39,292 bases of DNA from an uncultured Pelagibacteraceae bacterium (GTDB lineage Bacteria; Pseudomonadota; Alphaproteobacteria; Pelagibacterales; Pelagibacteraceae). The stretch lies in the NCBI GenBank assembly GCA_902604265.1, contig CACKXX010000006.1, positions 1-39,292 on the forward strand. Direction: 5' to 3'. Shown one piece after another: positions 17,359-25,321 of the stretch. The notes beneath the pieces were generated by a model. The model was not told the DNA's origin. It made no database searches and saw only the letters and a program-made list of their open reading frames with translations. Position 1 is the first letter of the stretch, and each line of letters starts with the position of its first letter. The translations under genes and the position numbers were made by a program.

Positions 17359-18543
17359 TTATATTTTAATTTCTTTACAAACTTTTCTAATTATTTTGAG
17401 AGAAATATCTATTTCATTTTTTTTTACATTAAGAGGTGGCAATATTCTAATTACATTTTCGGCAGCTTTTATTGTAAGCAGTTTATTATCTTCTAGTTTT
17501 TGAATAAATTTCTTTTGATTGTTAAAAAGTTGTAGGCCAATTAGTAAACCTACGCCTCTAACCTCTTTAATTAATTTAGGAAAATCTTTTTTAATTTGAT
17601 TTAATTCGTTATGGAAATATTTAGATATTTTTTTCAAATTATTAAGAAAACCTTTTTTGGTAATCTGATCTAAAACAGCATTGCCCACGCTCATTGCCAG
17701 TGGGTTTCCTCCAAAAGTTGAGCCATGACTTCCGGGGCCCATTGATTTTGCAACTTTTTTCGTCATCAAAACTGCCCCTAATGGAAAACCTCCACCTATC
17801 CCTTTAGCTATAGGAACAATATCTGGCTTTACTTTTGATTTTTCAAATGCAAAAAAATCTCCTGATCTACCTATTCCACATTGAACCTCATCTAAAATTA
17901 ACAATATTTTTTTTTCATTACAAATTTTTCTTAAATATTTAAGACATTTGTCTGGTATAGGTTTTATGCCTCCTTCACCCATTATAGTCTCTACCATTAT
18001 TGCTGCTGTATTCTTTTTAATTTTACTTCTAATATTTGGAAATCTTGGCTTAAATTTTCTAAATTCAATGTGATCAAATCCTGGAACTTTTGGTCCAAAG
18101 CCCTCTGTCATTTTTCTTGATCCACTTGCAAAAATTGCAGCGATAGTTCTTCCGTGAAATGAATTCTTAATACATAAAATTCTATTTTTATTTCTTTTTC
18201 CTTTTGAATAAAAATATTTTCTTGCAACTTTTATAGCTGCTTCAGTAGCTTCTGTACCAGAATTTTGAAAAATAACATAATCAGCAAAAGTTTTTTGTGT
18301 AAGTCTTTTTGCAAGCGTCTCGCCTTCAGGGATTATAAATGCATTTGACACATGCCAAACCTTATTAGCTTGTTTTTTTATTGCTCTAACCAAATATGGA
18401 TTAGCATGACCCAAAGAATTAACCGCTATACCTTGTACAAAATCTAGATATTTTTTTCCATTAGTTGCATAAAGAAAACTTCCTTTGCCTTTTTTAAAAG
18501 CAATTTTCCTTCTGTTATAATTTTTAGCTAGAAAACTGTTCAT
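17359..18543 (-). CDS. argD: Acetylornithine aminotransferase
   Basis: ArgD is a PLP-dependent class III aminotransferase converting N-acetylglutamate semialdehyde to N-acetylornithine; many members also serve lysine synthesis. The 394-residue protein shows YLDFVQGIAVNSLGHANP and the PLP phosphate region FQNSGTEATEAAIKVAR. It also has SFHGRTIAAI, LDEVQCGIGRSGDFFAFE with the cofactor-contacting Asp, and IVPIAKGIGGGFPLGAVLMT with the Schiff-base lysine. It abuts argF with zero spacing and lies 1 nt after the stop of the ABC-2 permease gene. The argD-argF pair divergent from gcrA is a common alphaproteobacterial layout. Confidence 0.95.
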   Translation of the reverse strand: MNSFLAKNYNRRKIAFKKGKGSFLYATNGKKYLDFVQGIAVNSLGHANPYLVRAIKKQANKVWHVSNAFIIPEGETLAKRLTQKTFADYVIFQNSGTEATEAAIKVARKYFYSKGKRNKNRILCIKNSFHGRTIAAIFASGSRKMTEGFGPKVPGFDHIEFRKFKPRFPNIRSKIKKNTAAIMVETIMGEGGIKPIPDKCLKYLRKICNEKKILLILDEVQCGIGRSGDFFAFEKSKVKPDIVPIAKGIGGGFPLGAVLMTKKVAKSMGPGSHGSTFGGNPLAMSVGNAVLDQITKKGFLNNLKKISKYFHNELNQIKKDFPKLIKEVRGVGLLIGLQLFNNQKKFIQKLEDNKLLTIKAAENVIRILPPLNVKKNEIDISLKIIRKVCKEIKI

Positions 18544-18544
18544 A

Positions 18545-19357
18545 TTAATTTTTTAGTTTATGTCCAGTTTTATATAGCATAAAAGATATTAACCAGACAA
18601 TAAATGCTAAAGTAGTTAAATATATTATACTATAGTTAAGTGATCCTGATTGATAGCCAATTACTGAAAATCTAAAAAAATCTATCATTACAAAAAATGG
18701 ATTATGGTACGTAATGTTTTGTATAGTTTCTGGAAGCTTTGTAATTGGATAAAAACTACAGCTTAGAAAAGATAAAGGGGTCACAATGAATGAAGTAATA
18801 TTTGAGATATGTTCAAATTTTTCTGAAACTATTCCAGCAATAATTCCAGCTGCACCCATAATTGTCGAACTAAGTAATAATGCTAAAAAAAAATAAAAAT
18901 AGTTATGTATTCTAATTTCCGAAAAAAATGAAAATATAATTAATGTAAATACCACTAGAACCATTCCTCTTATAGCAGATGCTATAGTGATAGCCAAAGT
19001 TACTTCTAGAGCTGATAAAGGACTTGTTAATAGGTCATAAATAGTACCCATAACCTTTTTCATTAGTATTGAACTACTACTGTGTGAAAATGATTGTTGA
19101 ACACATATCATAATACATAATCCTGAAATTAAAAATTGTTCATAAGGGACATTAAGGTCAGAATATCTATCTGTACCAAAAGCTATTTCAATAACTAAAT
19201 AGAATAGTATTGCAGTGATTGCAGGTCCCAACAAAGTTTGCCCGAGTACTACAAGCCATCTTCTGGTCTCAGCTTCTACCAATGTAAGAAAGCCTTTAAA
19301 ATTTACACGACCAAATCTTCTAACGCCAATTTTGTATTTATTATTTAATTCAATCAT
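18545..19357 (-). CDS. ABC-2 type transport permease
   Basis: This is a 270-residue integral membrane protein of the ABC-2 permease family. About six hydrophobic segments are visible (starting near residues 36, 70, 118, 148, 182 and 240). The family stretch VTPLSFLSCSFYPITKLPE precedes NPFFVMIDFFRF. The N-terminal GFLTLVEAETRRWLVVLGQT is cytosolic. Such permeases need a separate ATPase, and none lies beside it: the upstream neighbour is gcrA on the other strand and downstream is argD. The only ABC ATPase in the window is LptB, which belongs to a different system. The substrate is unknown; drug, lipid or polysaccharide export are the family possibilities. Confidence 0.88.
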   Translation of the reverse strand: MIELNNKYKIGVRRFGRVNFKGFLTLVEAETRRWLVVLGQTLLGPAITAILFYLVIEIAFGTDRYSDLNVPYEQFLISGLCIMICVQQSFSHSSSSILMKKVMGTIYDLLTSPLSALEVTLAITIASAIRGMVLVVFTLIIFSFFSEIRIHNYFYFFLALLLSSTIMGAAGIIAGIVSEKFEHISNITSFIVTPLSFLSCSFYPITKLPETIQNITYHNPFFVMIDFFRFSVIGYQSGSLNYSIIYLTTLAFIVWLISFMLYKTGHKLKN

Positions 19358-19442
19358 AAATAGTTCATATAATTCATTAAATCTGTTAATAAATTAAAAA
19401 AAAAACTTGTATTATTTAGCTTTATATGGGCACCTATATATT

Positions 19443-19465
19443 GTTGAAAAAGTTTAAAATTCAAC
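19443..19465. promoter_or_regulatory. Dyad upstream of gcrA
   Basis: GTTGAA and TTCAAC are arranged as a 6-bp inverted repeat separated by 11 bases, ending 15 nt before the gcrA start codon. The overlapping TTGAAA could also be a -35 element. This is a weak candidate operator; A/T-rich dyads of this length arise easily by chance. Confidence 0.25.
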
Positions 19466-19480
19466 TAAATATAGTGTTTT

Positions 19481-19969
19481 ATGAGCTGGACTGAAGAGAA
19501 AGTAGAAAAACTAAAAGAACTTTGGGGCAAAGGAAATACTGCTAGCCAGATAGCCGAGATAATCGGTGGAATAAGTAGGAATGCCGTAATAGGTAAGGCT
19601 CATAGATTAAATTTATCAGCAAAAATTATTAAAAGATCAAAAATTAATAAATCAAATCAAGATAATTATAGTCAAAAAAATATAAATAAAAAAAGCAGAA
19701 AAATAAAATTCAGATCTTTACTTTTAGATAAAAATTTTGAACCTGCTAAAAATTTAAGTTTAGAGCAACTCACAGAAAATACATGTAAATATATGGAAGG
19801 GCACCCAAATGAAACTAATGCATCATTTTGTGGGAGAAAAACTGTAGAAAAATTTTCTTATTGCCCATTACATTTAATTGTTGTTTTTCAACCAAAAGGC
19901 AAAAAGGAAGATTTCAATAGCGATGACGAAATACCTCAATTTATAGAAAAAAAAATAAAGTCTGCTTAA
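19481..19969 (+). CDS. gcrA: GcrA family cell cycle regulator
   Basis: GcrA is an alphaproteobacterial regulator that binds sigma-70 holoenzyme and activates cell-cycle genes, in Caulobacter at GANTC-methylated promoters. The 162-residue protein begins MSWTEEKVEKLKELW, followed by the helix-turn-helix GNTASQIAEIIGGISRNAVI and GKAHRLNL. A lysine-rich linker leads to the C-terminal cysteine module TCKYMEGHPNETNASFCG and then FSYCPLH, which binds the sigma factor region in characterised members. Length and domain order are normal. It is transcribed away from argD-argF. It is one of the strongest pointers to Alphaproteobacteria in the window. Confidence 0.95.
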   Translation: MSWTEEKVEKLKELWGKGNTASQIAEIIGGISRNAVIGKAHRLNLSAKIIKRSKINKSNQDNYSQKNINKKSRKIKFRSLLLDKNFEPAKNLSLEQLTENTCKYMEGHPNETNASFCGRKTVEKFSYCPLHLIVVFQPKGKKEDFNSDDEIPQFIEKKIKSA

Positions 19970-19983
19970 AAAAAATATATAAA

Positions 19984-20919
19984 TTATTTTGAATATTCTC
20001 CACCTTTTTTCCACATATAAGAATATTTAACTATTTCTTCGTCAAACTTAAGTTTTGATTTAAAACCTATATCTATATTAGATTTGTTTTCTTGGGAAAG
20101 AATATTGTCATATTTTAAAAGTTTAAGTTGATCTCGTGTAATTAAAGGGGCTGGAAGTTTTTCTAAGAAAAAGGCAATTATTTTTGCAATAAATGTTGGA
20201 ACCGGTAATAAAAAAGTTTTTTTATCTATTGCAACTAATAGTTTTTTAATTATTTCCTTAAATGAAAGTTTTTCAGGCCCAACACATTCTATAATTTCAG
20301 AAGAAATGCTTTCATCTATTATCTTTACAATTATTTCACAAAAATCAGATACATGAATAGGTGAAAATTTTGTATTTCCATTATAGTATAATGGAAATAT
20401 TGGTAGCAAACTTAGAAGTGTCATTATATTCGTAGTAAAATTATCGTTAACAGAATAAACCAATGATGGTCTTAAGATAACAGAGCTTGAAAAGTTATTT
20501 AATATATTTTCTTCTCCTTTTAGTTTACTTTTTGCATATTCGCTATCTGTAGCTTTTTCAATTCCAAGAGCCGAGACATGGATAAATTGTTTTAATTTAT
20601 AATTTCTAGATTTTTCTGAAAGCAGAGTAGGAAAATTTATATGTATATTTTTAAAACTATTTTTTTTATTTTCAAAAAGTATTCCAACAAGATTTATACA
20701 TATATCTTTATCTTCAAATAGTTTATTTAACTGATTTTCATCAAAAACATTTGCTTCTATAACTTCTATATAACCTGGATTTCCTTGAGTTTTTAATATT
20801 ACTCCTTTTTTGTGTAAATTTCTCGTAACTACAGTAACTAAATGATTTTTTTTTGTAAGCCTTCTTATTAAATGACGCCCTATCTGGCCTGAGCCGCCAA
20901 AGATCAATACTTTTTTCAT
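19984..20919 (-). CDS. NDUFA9-like NAD(P)-binding epimerase-fold protein
   Basis: This is an atypical short-chain dehydrogenase/epimerase-fold protein resembling the complex I accessory subunit NDUFA9. The N-terminal Rossmann motif GGSGQIGRHLIRRL follows VLIFG, and VEIANV-like spacing leads to INLVGILFENKKNSFKNIH. Further on are HVSALGIEKATDSEYAKSK (the YxxxK pair is present), GEENILN and VILRPSLVYS. The C-terminal half is ISPIHVSDF-like (FSPIHVSDFCEIIVK). I start it at the ATG at 20919; a TTG two codons upstream is possible. In alphaproteobacteria such proteins are tied to complex I or quinone biology, but the reaction, if any, is unknown. It is convergent with gcrA. Confidence 0.85.
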   Translation of the reverse strand: MKKVLIFGGSGQIGRHLIRRLTKKNHLVTVVTRNLHKKGVILKTQGNPGYIEVIEANVFDENQLNKLFEDKDICINLVGILFENKKNSFKNIHINFPTLLSEKSRNYKLKQFIHVSALGIEKATDSEYAKSKLKGEENILNNFSSSVILRPSLVYSVNDNFTTNIMTLLSLLPIFPLYYNGNTKFSPIHVSDFCEIIVKIIDESISSEIIECVGPEKLSFKEIIKKLLVAIDKKTFLLPVPTFIAKIIAFFLEKLPAPLITRDQLKLLKYDNILSQENKSNIDIGFKSKLKFDEEIVKYSYMWKKGGEYSK

Positions 20920-20994
20920 AATCAAAAAATAGACATTATTGTTATGTCTTTATATATATAAAATAAAAAAGAATAACATATATATAAATTTAAA

Positions 20995-21612
20995 ATGAAT
21001 AACATCAAAATTTTTGAGAATGATTTACCACCAGATATTGATTTGTCTAAAGAAAAAGTAATTGGCATTGACAATGAAGCTCTTGGATTGGTTCTTGGAA
21101 GAGATCCTTTAACTTTGGTCCAGCTAGGTTTGGAATCAAAACAGTTTTACTTAATTAAACTAAATAGAGAAACATATAATGCGCCAAATTTAATTAATGT
21201 ACTATCAAACTCATCAACGCAATTCATAATGCATTACGCTAGACAAGATTTATTATGGTTAAAATATCACTTAAAAGTTGAACCCAAAAATATTTTTTGT
21301 ACAAAAGTTGCATCCAAATTAGCCAGAACAGCTTCATCCGCACACGGTTATAAAGATTTAGTTAAAGAATTGTGTGGTAAAGAAATATCTAAAAAAGAAC
21401 AACAAAGCGACTGGGGCAATCCAAATCTTTCTCCTAAACAAATTAATTATGCAGCACAAGATACTGAGTATTTATTTGAAATAAAAAAAAAATTAACAAA
21501 AATGCTTATAAGAGAAAAAAGGTTTGATTTATTCGAAAAATCAATGAAAGTCATACCAACACTTGTCGATATGGAAATTTCAGGTTTTAAACTTACAACA
21601 TTTGAACATTAA
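20995..21612 (+). CDS. RNase D-like 3'-5' exonuclease (DEDDy)
   Basis: This 205-residue protein is a stand-alone 3'-5' exonuclease domain related to ribonuclease D, without HRDC domains. The metal-binding acids are visible: Exo I in VIGIDNEALGL, Exo II in FIMHYARQDLLWLKY, and Exo III in INYAAQDTEYLFEI with the Tyr of the DEDDy type. RDPLTLVQLGL and the substrate-region KVASKLARTASSAHGYKDLV are also typical of the alphaproteobacterial form. It is the first gene of the long plus-strand run, ends 4 nt before kdsD, and often precedes the kdsD-lpt genes in this class. The target is probably structured RNA 3' ends. Confidence 0.9.
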   Translation: MNNIKIFENDLPPDIDLSKEKVIGIDNEALGLVLGRDPLTLVQLGLESKQFYLIKLNRETYNAPNLINVLSNSSTQFIMHYARQDLLWLKYHLKVEPKNIFCTKVASKLARTASSAHGYKDLVKELCGKEISKKEQQSDWGNPNLSPKQINYAAQDTEYLFEIKKKLTKMLIREKRFDLFEKSMKVIPTLVDMEISGFKLTTFEH

Positions 21613-21616
21613 GAAG

Positions 21617-22597
21617 ATGAAAATTAAAAAATTTAATATAATTGCTAAAAATGTAATTGATATAGAAATAAAATCTTTAAAAAAACTTAAACAAAATATA
21701 AATATTTCTTTTGAAAAGGCTGTTAAAGCAATTTTGAATTGTAAAAATGGAAAAATAGTAATATCTGGTACTGGAAAATCTGGAATAATTGGAAAAAAAA
21801 TTTCTTCAACTTTTTCTTCTATTGGCATTCCTTCTTTTTTTGTCGATGCAGGAGCATGTTCCCATGGAGACTTGGGAGTAATAAGTTCTAATGATGTTGT
21901 AATCCTTATAAGTAATAGTGGTGAGAGTGAAGAATTAAAAAATATAATCCATTATATAAAAAGAAATAAAAAGATTATTTTAATCGGAATAGTTTCAAAA
22001 AAAAATTCTATTCTTTATAAATCAGCAAATGTTAAATTACTAATACCAAACGTAAAAGAAGCTGATCCAGCGGGTATAGTTCCAACATCATCTACTATCA
22101 TTCAATTAAGCATTGGAGATGCTTTGGCAATTGCAACAATGGAACAAAGAAATTTTAGTAAATTAGATTTTAAAAAATTTCATCCAAGTGGGGCTCTTGG
22201 AGTAAAATTAAAAACTGTTGAAGATTTAATGGTAATAAAAAATGAAATACCTTTTATTTATGAATATAATTCTATGAAAGTTGGACTTAAAATTATATCA
22301 AAGAAAAATCTTGGAACTCTTATTGTTCAAAATAAAAAGGGCAAGACAATAGGTATAATCACTGATGGCGACATTAAAAGAGCTAGCAATAAATATGGGA
22401 ATATAAAAAATGCGAGAATAAAAGATATTATGAGTAAAAAGCCAATTTCTATAGAAAAAAATACACTTGCAGTGGAAGCTTTAACAATAATGAATAGCAA
22501 AAAAATTACTGGCTTATGCGTGCACAGTAAAAAAAATTATAATAAAACAATTGGATTTTTGCATATTCACAATATTCTTAAAGCAAATATTCAATAA
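21617..22597 (+). CDS. kdsD: Arabinose-5-phosphate isomerase
   Basis: KdsD (KpsF family) interconverts ribulose-5-phosphate and arabinose-5-phosphate, the first dedicated step to Kdo. From the ATG at 21617 the protein has 326 residues; an upstream in-frame ATG at 21563 would overlap the exonuclease gene by 50 nt and is unlikely. The SIS domain shows VISGTGKSGIIGKKISSTFS, FVDAGACSHGDLGVI and ISNSGESEELKNII, then PTSSTIIQLSIGDALAIA and the catalytic-loop HPSGALG. Two CBS domains follow (SMKVGLKIISKKNLGTLIV, IITDGDIKRA, PISIEKNTLAVEALTIM). The lptC ATG is the next base after the stop. Confidence 0.94.
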   Translation: MKIKKFNIIAKNVIDIEIKSLKKLKQNINISFEKAVKAILNCKNGKIVISGTGKSGIIGKKISSTFSSIGIPSFFVDAGACSHGDLGVISSNDVVILISNSGESEELKNIIHYIKRNKKIILIGIVSKKNSILYKSANVKLLIPNVKEADPAGIVPTSSTIIQLSIGDALAIATMEQRNFSKLDFKKFHPSGALGVKLKTVEDLMVIKNEIPFIYEYNSMKVGLKIISKKNLGTLIVQNKKGKTIGIITDGDIKRASNKYGNIKNARIKDIMSKKPISIEKNTLAVEALTIMNSKKITGLCVHSKKNYNKTIGFLHIHNILKANIQ

Positions 22598-23202
22598 ATG
22601 AAAAAAAAAATTATTTTTCAAATTATAATATTTCTAACAATTTTAATTTTAAGTGCTTTTGTTTATTTTAAATACCTAAAAATAGAAAAAATAGATGAAA
22701 AAACAAATAATGATGAAAGTATTTTAAAAGATGAAAAAATTAATGATACTGAACTAGTACAAGAAAAAGAAAAAAATATAATTGAAAATATTAAATATTT
22801 TAAAGAAGATATTTATGGAAATAAATTTACTTTAAAAGCAAAAAAGGAGAAATAATTCAAAATGAAAATAAATTTATTCTTCTAGCTGATGTTAGTGGAG
22901 TGATAAGTTTAGAGAATAATTCAGAGATTTTAATTTATTCAAAATATGCAAAATATAATTCTGTTAATTTTAATACAGAATTTTACACCAATGTAAAAGC
23001 ATCTTATGAAAATAATATCGTAAAAAGTGAAAATTTAGATCTTTTTTTTAAAGATAATTATGGCGAAATGTATAATAGTATTGAGTTCTATAATAGTGAT
23101 ACTAAAGTTATAGCAGATAAAATATTTTTTGATTTAGCTAATGGTGATATAAAAATTAACATGTATAATGATAATAACAAAGTAAGTATAATAAAAAATT
23201 AA
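22598..23202 (+). CDS. lptC: LPS export protein LptC, reading frame interrupted by an apparent -1 shift
   Basis: LptC is the single-span bitopic subunit of the LptBFGC exporter that passes LPS to LptA. From the ATG at 22598 the frame gives an N-terminal membrane anchor (about residues 5-24) and a linker, and reaches NIKYFKEDIYGNKFTLKAKK. It then hits TAA at 22853. The -1 frame continues without a stop from the same A-run: KKGEIIQNENKFILLADVSG, then KVIADKIFFDLANGDIKINM, to 23202. Joined, this is a normal LptC of about 201 residues. The shift point is an A AAA AAG heptamer, so it may be programmed frameshifting, polymerase slippage, a real mutation or an assembly error. The second half has no convincing start of its own. 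lptB follows after 5 nt. Confidence 0.82.
22840..22846 (+). other. A AAA AAG slippery heptamer in lptC
   Basis: In the zero frame of lptC the codons read GCA AAA AAG. This places A AAA AAG in exactly the X XXY YYZ register known from the E. coli dnaX -1 frameshift signal. A -1 slip here puts GGA GAA ATA in frame and restores the family sequence. TAA follows three codons later in the zero frame. I see no strong downstream stem and no well-placed upstream Shine-Dalgarno-like stimulator. Confidence 0.55.
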
Positions 23203-23207
23203 AAGTA

Positions 23208-23987
23208 ATGGCTATAATAAAAAAATTTCGTATTAAAACATTTAAAAAAGAAAAGCCAAAAATTGACTTAAAAAATATATCTTTGTCCTTTAATAAAAGA
23301 CAAATTCTCGATGATATTTCATTGAAGATTCAAGAGGGTGAAATTTGTGGAATATTGGGACCAAATGGTGTTGGAAAATCAACCTTATTTAATATCATTA
23401 TAGGGTTACTAAAACCTGACTTTGGAAAAATATTTATTAACTCATCAGATGTAACTAACATTCCAATTAATAGAAGGGCTTTAGAATTTGGAGTATGCAT
23501 AGTTCCTCAGTCAGGGGGTATATTCTCTGAATTAACTTGTGAAGAAAATCTAAAATCTATTGCTGAAATTATTTTAAAAAATAAAAATGAGAGAGTTTTT
23601 AATGTAGAAAAAATGATTTCAAAATTTCAATTAGAATCTGTAAAAAATATTAAAGGAAAACATTTATCTGGTGGACAGAAAAAAAGAGTTTGCATAGCAA
23701 TGGCTTTAATTTCAAATCCAAAAATAATTCTAATGGATGAACCGTTTCAAGGTTTGGATTTAATGACCACGAGAGAACTTCAAGAAACTATTGTAAATCT
23801 TCAAACTGAGGATAATTCTAGATGTTGTATAATTTCAGACCACGCTGCTCGTGACCTTTTAGCTATATCAGATAAAGCAATAGTAATTGCAAATAAAAAA
23901 ATTATTGCGCAAGGTTCTCCAAGTGAATTAATAATTAATAAAAATGCTAAGTCTTTATATTTTGGTGATTCATTTAAAATAAACTAA
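23208..23987 (+). CDS. lptB: LPS export ABC transporter ATP-binding protein
   Basis: LptB is the ATPase dimer that powers LPS extraction by LptFG-C. The 259-residue protein has Walker A GPNGVGKST (51-59), a Q-loop in CIVPQSGGIFSELT, signature LSGGQKKR (153-160), and Walker B IILMDEPF (173-180) with the LptB-typical FQGLDLMTTRELQETI. The switch histidine is in CIISDHAARD. About 17 extra basic residues precede the usual start of the domain. It follows lptC directly. The usual lptA gene between lptC and lptB is absent. aroA follows after 5 nt, continuing the operon. Confidence 0.94.
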   Translation: MAIIKKFRIKTFKKEKPKIDLKNISLSFNKRQILDDISLKIQEGEICGILGPNGVGKSTLFNIIIGLLKPDFGKIFINSSDVTNIPINRRALEFGVCIVPQSGGIFSELTCEENLKSIAEIILKNKNERVFNVEKMISKFQLESVKNIKGKHLSGGQKKRVCIAMALISNPKIILMDEPFQGLDLMTTRELQETIVNLQTEDNSRCCIISDHAARDLLAISDKAIVIANKKIIAQGSPSELIINKNAKSLYFGDSFKIN

Positions 23988-23992
23988 CCAAA

Positions 23993-25321
23993 ATGTTAAA
24001 CTCTGTTTCAATTTCTAATAAAATTAATAAGTTTAATTATACTATTAATAATATAAGTGGCGACAAAAGTCTGTCAATAAGATGGGCTTTAATGGCATCA
24101 CAGGCAGTTGGGATATCAAAATGTTTTAATATTTTGAATTCTGAAGATGTAAATAATACTATTGCATCTCTCAAAAAACTTGGAATTAAAATTAAGAAGA
24201 AAAAAAACTATTGTGAGATTTTTGGAAAAGGACTTAATGGTTTTTCATATAAAAATAATACTATAATTAATGCAGGAAACTCAGGAACATTTGCAAGACT
24301 AATAATGGGTGTTTTAGCAAGCTCAAAAAATGCGGTAATTATCAAAGGAGATAAAAGTTTATCATCAAGAGATTTTGGAAGAGTAATAAAACCTCTAAAC
24401 TTATTTGGAGTAAAAATAAATTCAAAAAAAAATAAACTTCCCATAAAAATAAGAGGAAACAATTTTTTGCGACCAATAAATTATTTTGAAGAAAAAGGAA
24501 GCGCTCAAGTTAAGAGCTGTATATTGCTTTCAGCTTTAAACACTTTCGGAGAAACTACTATTAAATGTAAAAAATCTAGAGATCATACTGAAAAATTATT
24601 CAAATATTTAAATTTACCTGTAAAAATAAATAAGAACAAAAATTTTGAAATCATTAAAATAAAAGGAAAAAAACAATACAAAGGTTTTGATTACAAAATA
24701 CCAGGAGATATTAGCTCTGCTTCATTTTTTATTGCTTTAACTTTACTAGCAAATAAATCAAAAATTTTATTAAAAAATATTAATATAAATAAATCAAGAA
24801 CAGGTATTTTAGATATTTTAAAAAAAATGAATGCAAAAATAAAATTGAAAAATAAAAAAATTTATAAAGGAGAACCTGTAGCAGATATTTCAATTAGTAG
24901 TGCGAGCAAATTAAAAGCAATAAATTGTCCAACAAGCTACAATTCAAGATGTATTGACGAATTCCTAATAATTTTTTTAATTTGTGCGAAGGCAAAAGGT
25001 GTATCTTACTTTAAAAATCTAAAAGAATTAAGAAACAAAGAGAGCAATAGATTAAAAATTTCAATTAATTTTCTTAAAATGATTGGTATAAAGGTTGTAT
25101 CTAAATCAAATAATTTAAAGATTTATGGAAACCCAGATTTAAAATTAAAAAAATCATACATAATTAAAAATTTCAAAAAAGACCATAGAGTATTTATGAT
25201 GTCCTGCGTTGCAGCTTTAACTTTGGGTGGCAAATGGAAAATTTTTGATAAAGACTCAATAAATTCATCATTTCCCAAATTTTTAAAAGTATTAAAAAAT
25301 ATAGGAGCACAAATTAATTGA
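23993..25321 (+). CDS. aroA: 3-phosphoshikimate 1-carboxyvinyltransferase (EPSP synthase)
   Basis: EPSP synthase joins phosphoenolpyruvate to shikimate-3-phosphate. The 442-residue protein has the N-terminal GDKSLSIRWALMAS (PEP/S3P site), INAGNSGTFARLIMGVLAS, the middle-domain IPGDISSASFFIALTLL, CIDEFLIIFLICAKAKG, ELRNKESNRLK and KDHRVFMMSCVAALTLGG. The usual GDKSxSHR reads GDKSLSIR and the usual KESDR reads KESNR, both close to substrate-binding residues. The sequence looks nearer to the class II type. aroA-cmk-rpsA-ihfB is a widely conserved order. The TGA overlaps the TTG start of cmk. Confidence 0.93.
   Translation: MLNSVSISNKINKFNYTINNISGDKSLSIRWALMASQAVGISKCFNILNSEDVNNTIASLKKLGIKIKKKKNYCEIFGKGLNGFSYKNNTIINAGNSGTFARLIMGVLASSKNAVIIKGDKSLSSRDFGRVIKPLNLFGVKINSKKNKLPIKIRGNNFLRPINYFEEKGSAQVKSCILLSALNTFGETTIKCKKSRDHTEKLFKYLNLPVKINKNKNFEIIKIKGKKQYKGFDYKIPGDISSASFFIALTLLANKSKILLKNININKSRTGILDILKKMNAKIKLKNKKIYKGEPVADISISSASKLKAINCPTSYNSRCIDEFLIIFLICAKAKGVSYFKNLKELRNKESNRLKISINFLKMIGIKVVSKSNNLKIYGNPDLKLKKSYIIKNFKKDHRVFMMSCVAALTLGGKWKIFDKDSINSSFPKFLKVLKNIGAQIN

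Noticed and set aside
21563..21616. Longer kdsD start at the ATG at 21563
   Set aside because: It would overlap the exonuclease gene by 50 nt, and the extra residues do not match the family; the ATG at 21617 follows the upstream stop by 4 nt.
22900..23202. Independent small gene starting at the GTG at 22900
   Set aside because: The frame is open further upstream without a stop to the A-run at 22840, and those codons match LptC, so it is the 3' part of lptC.
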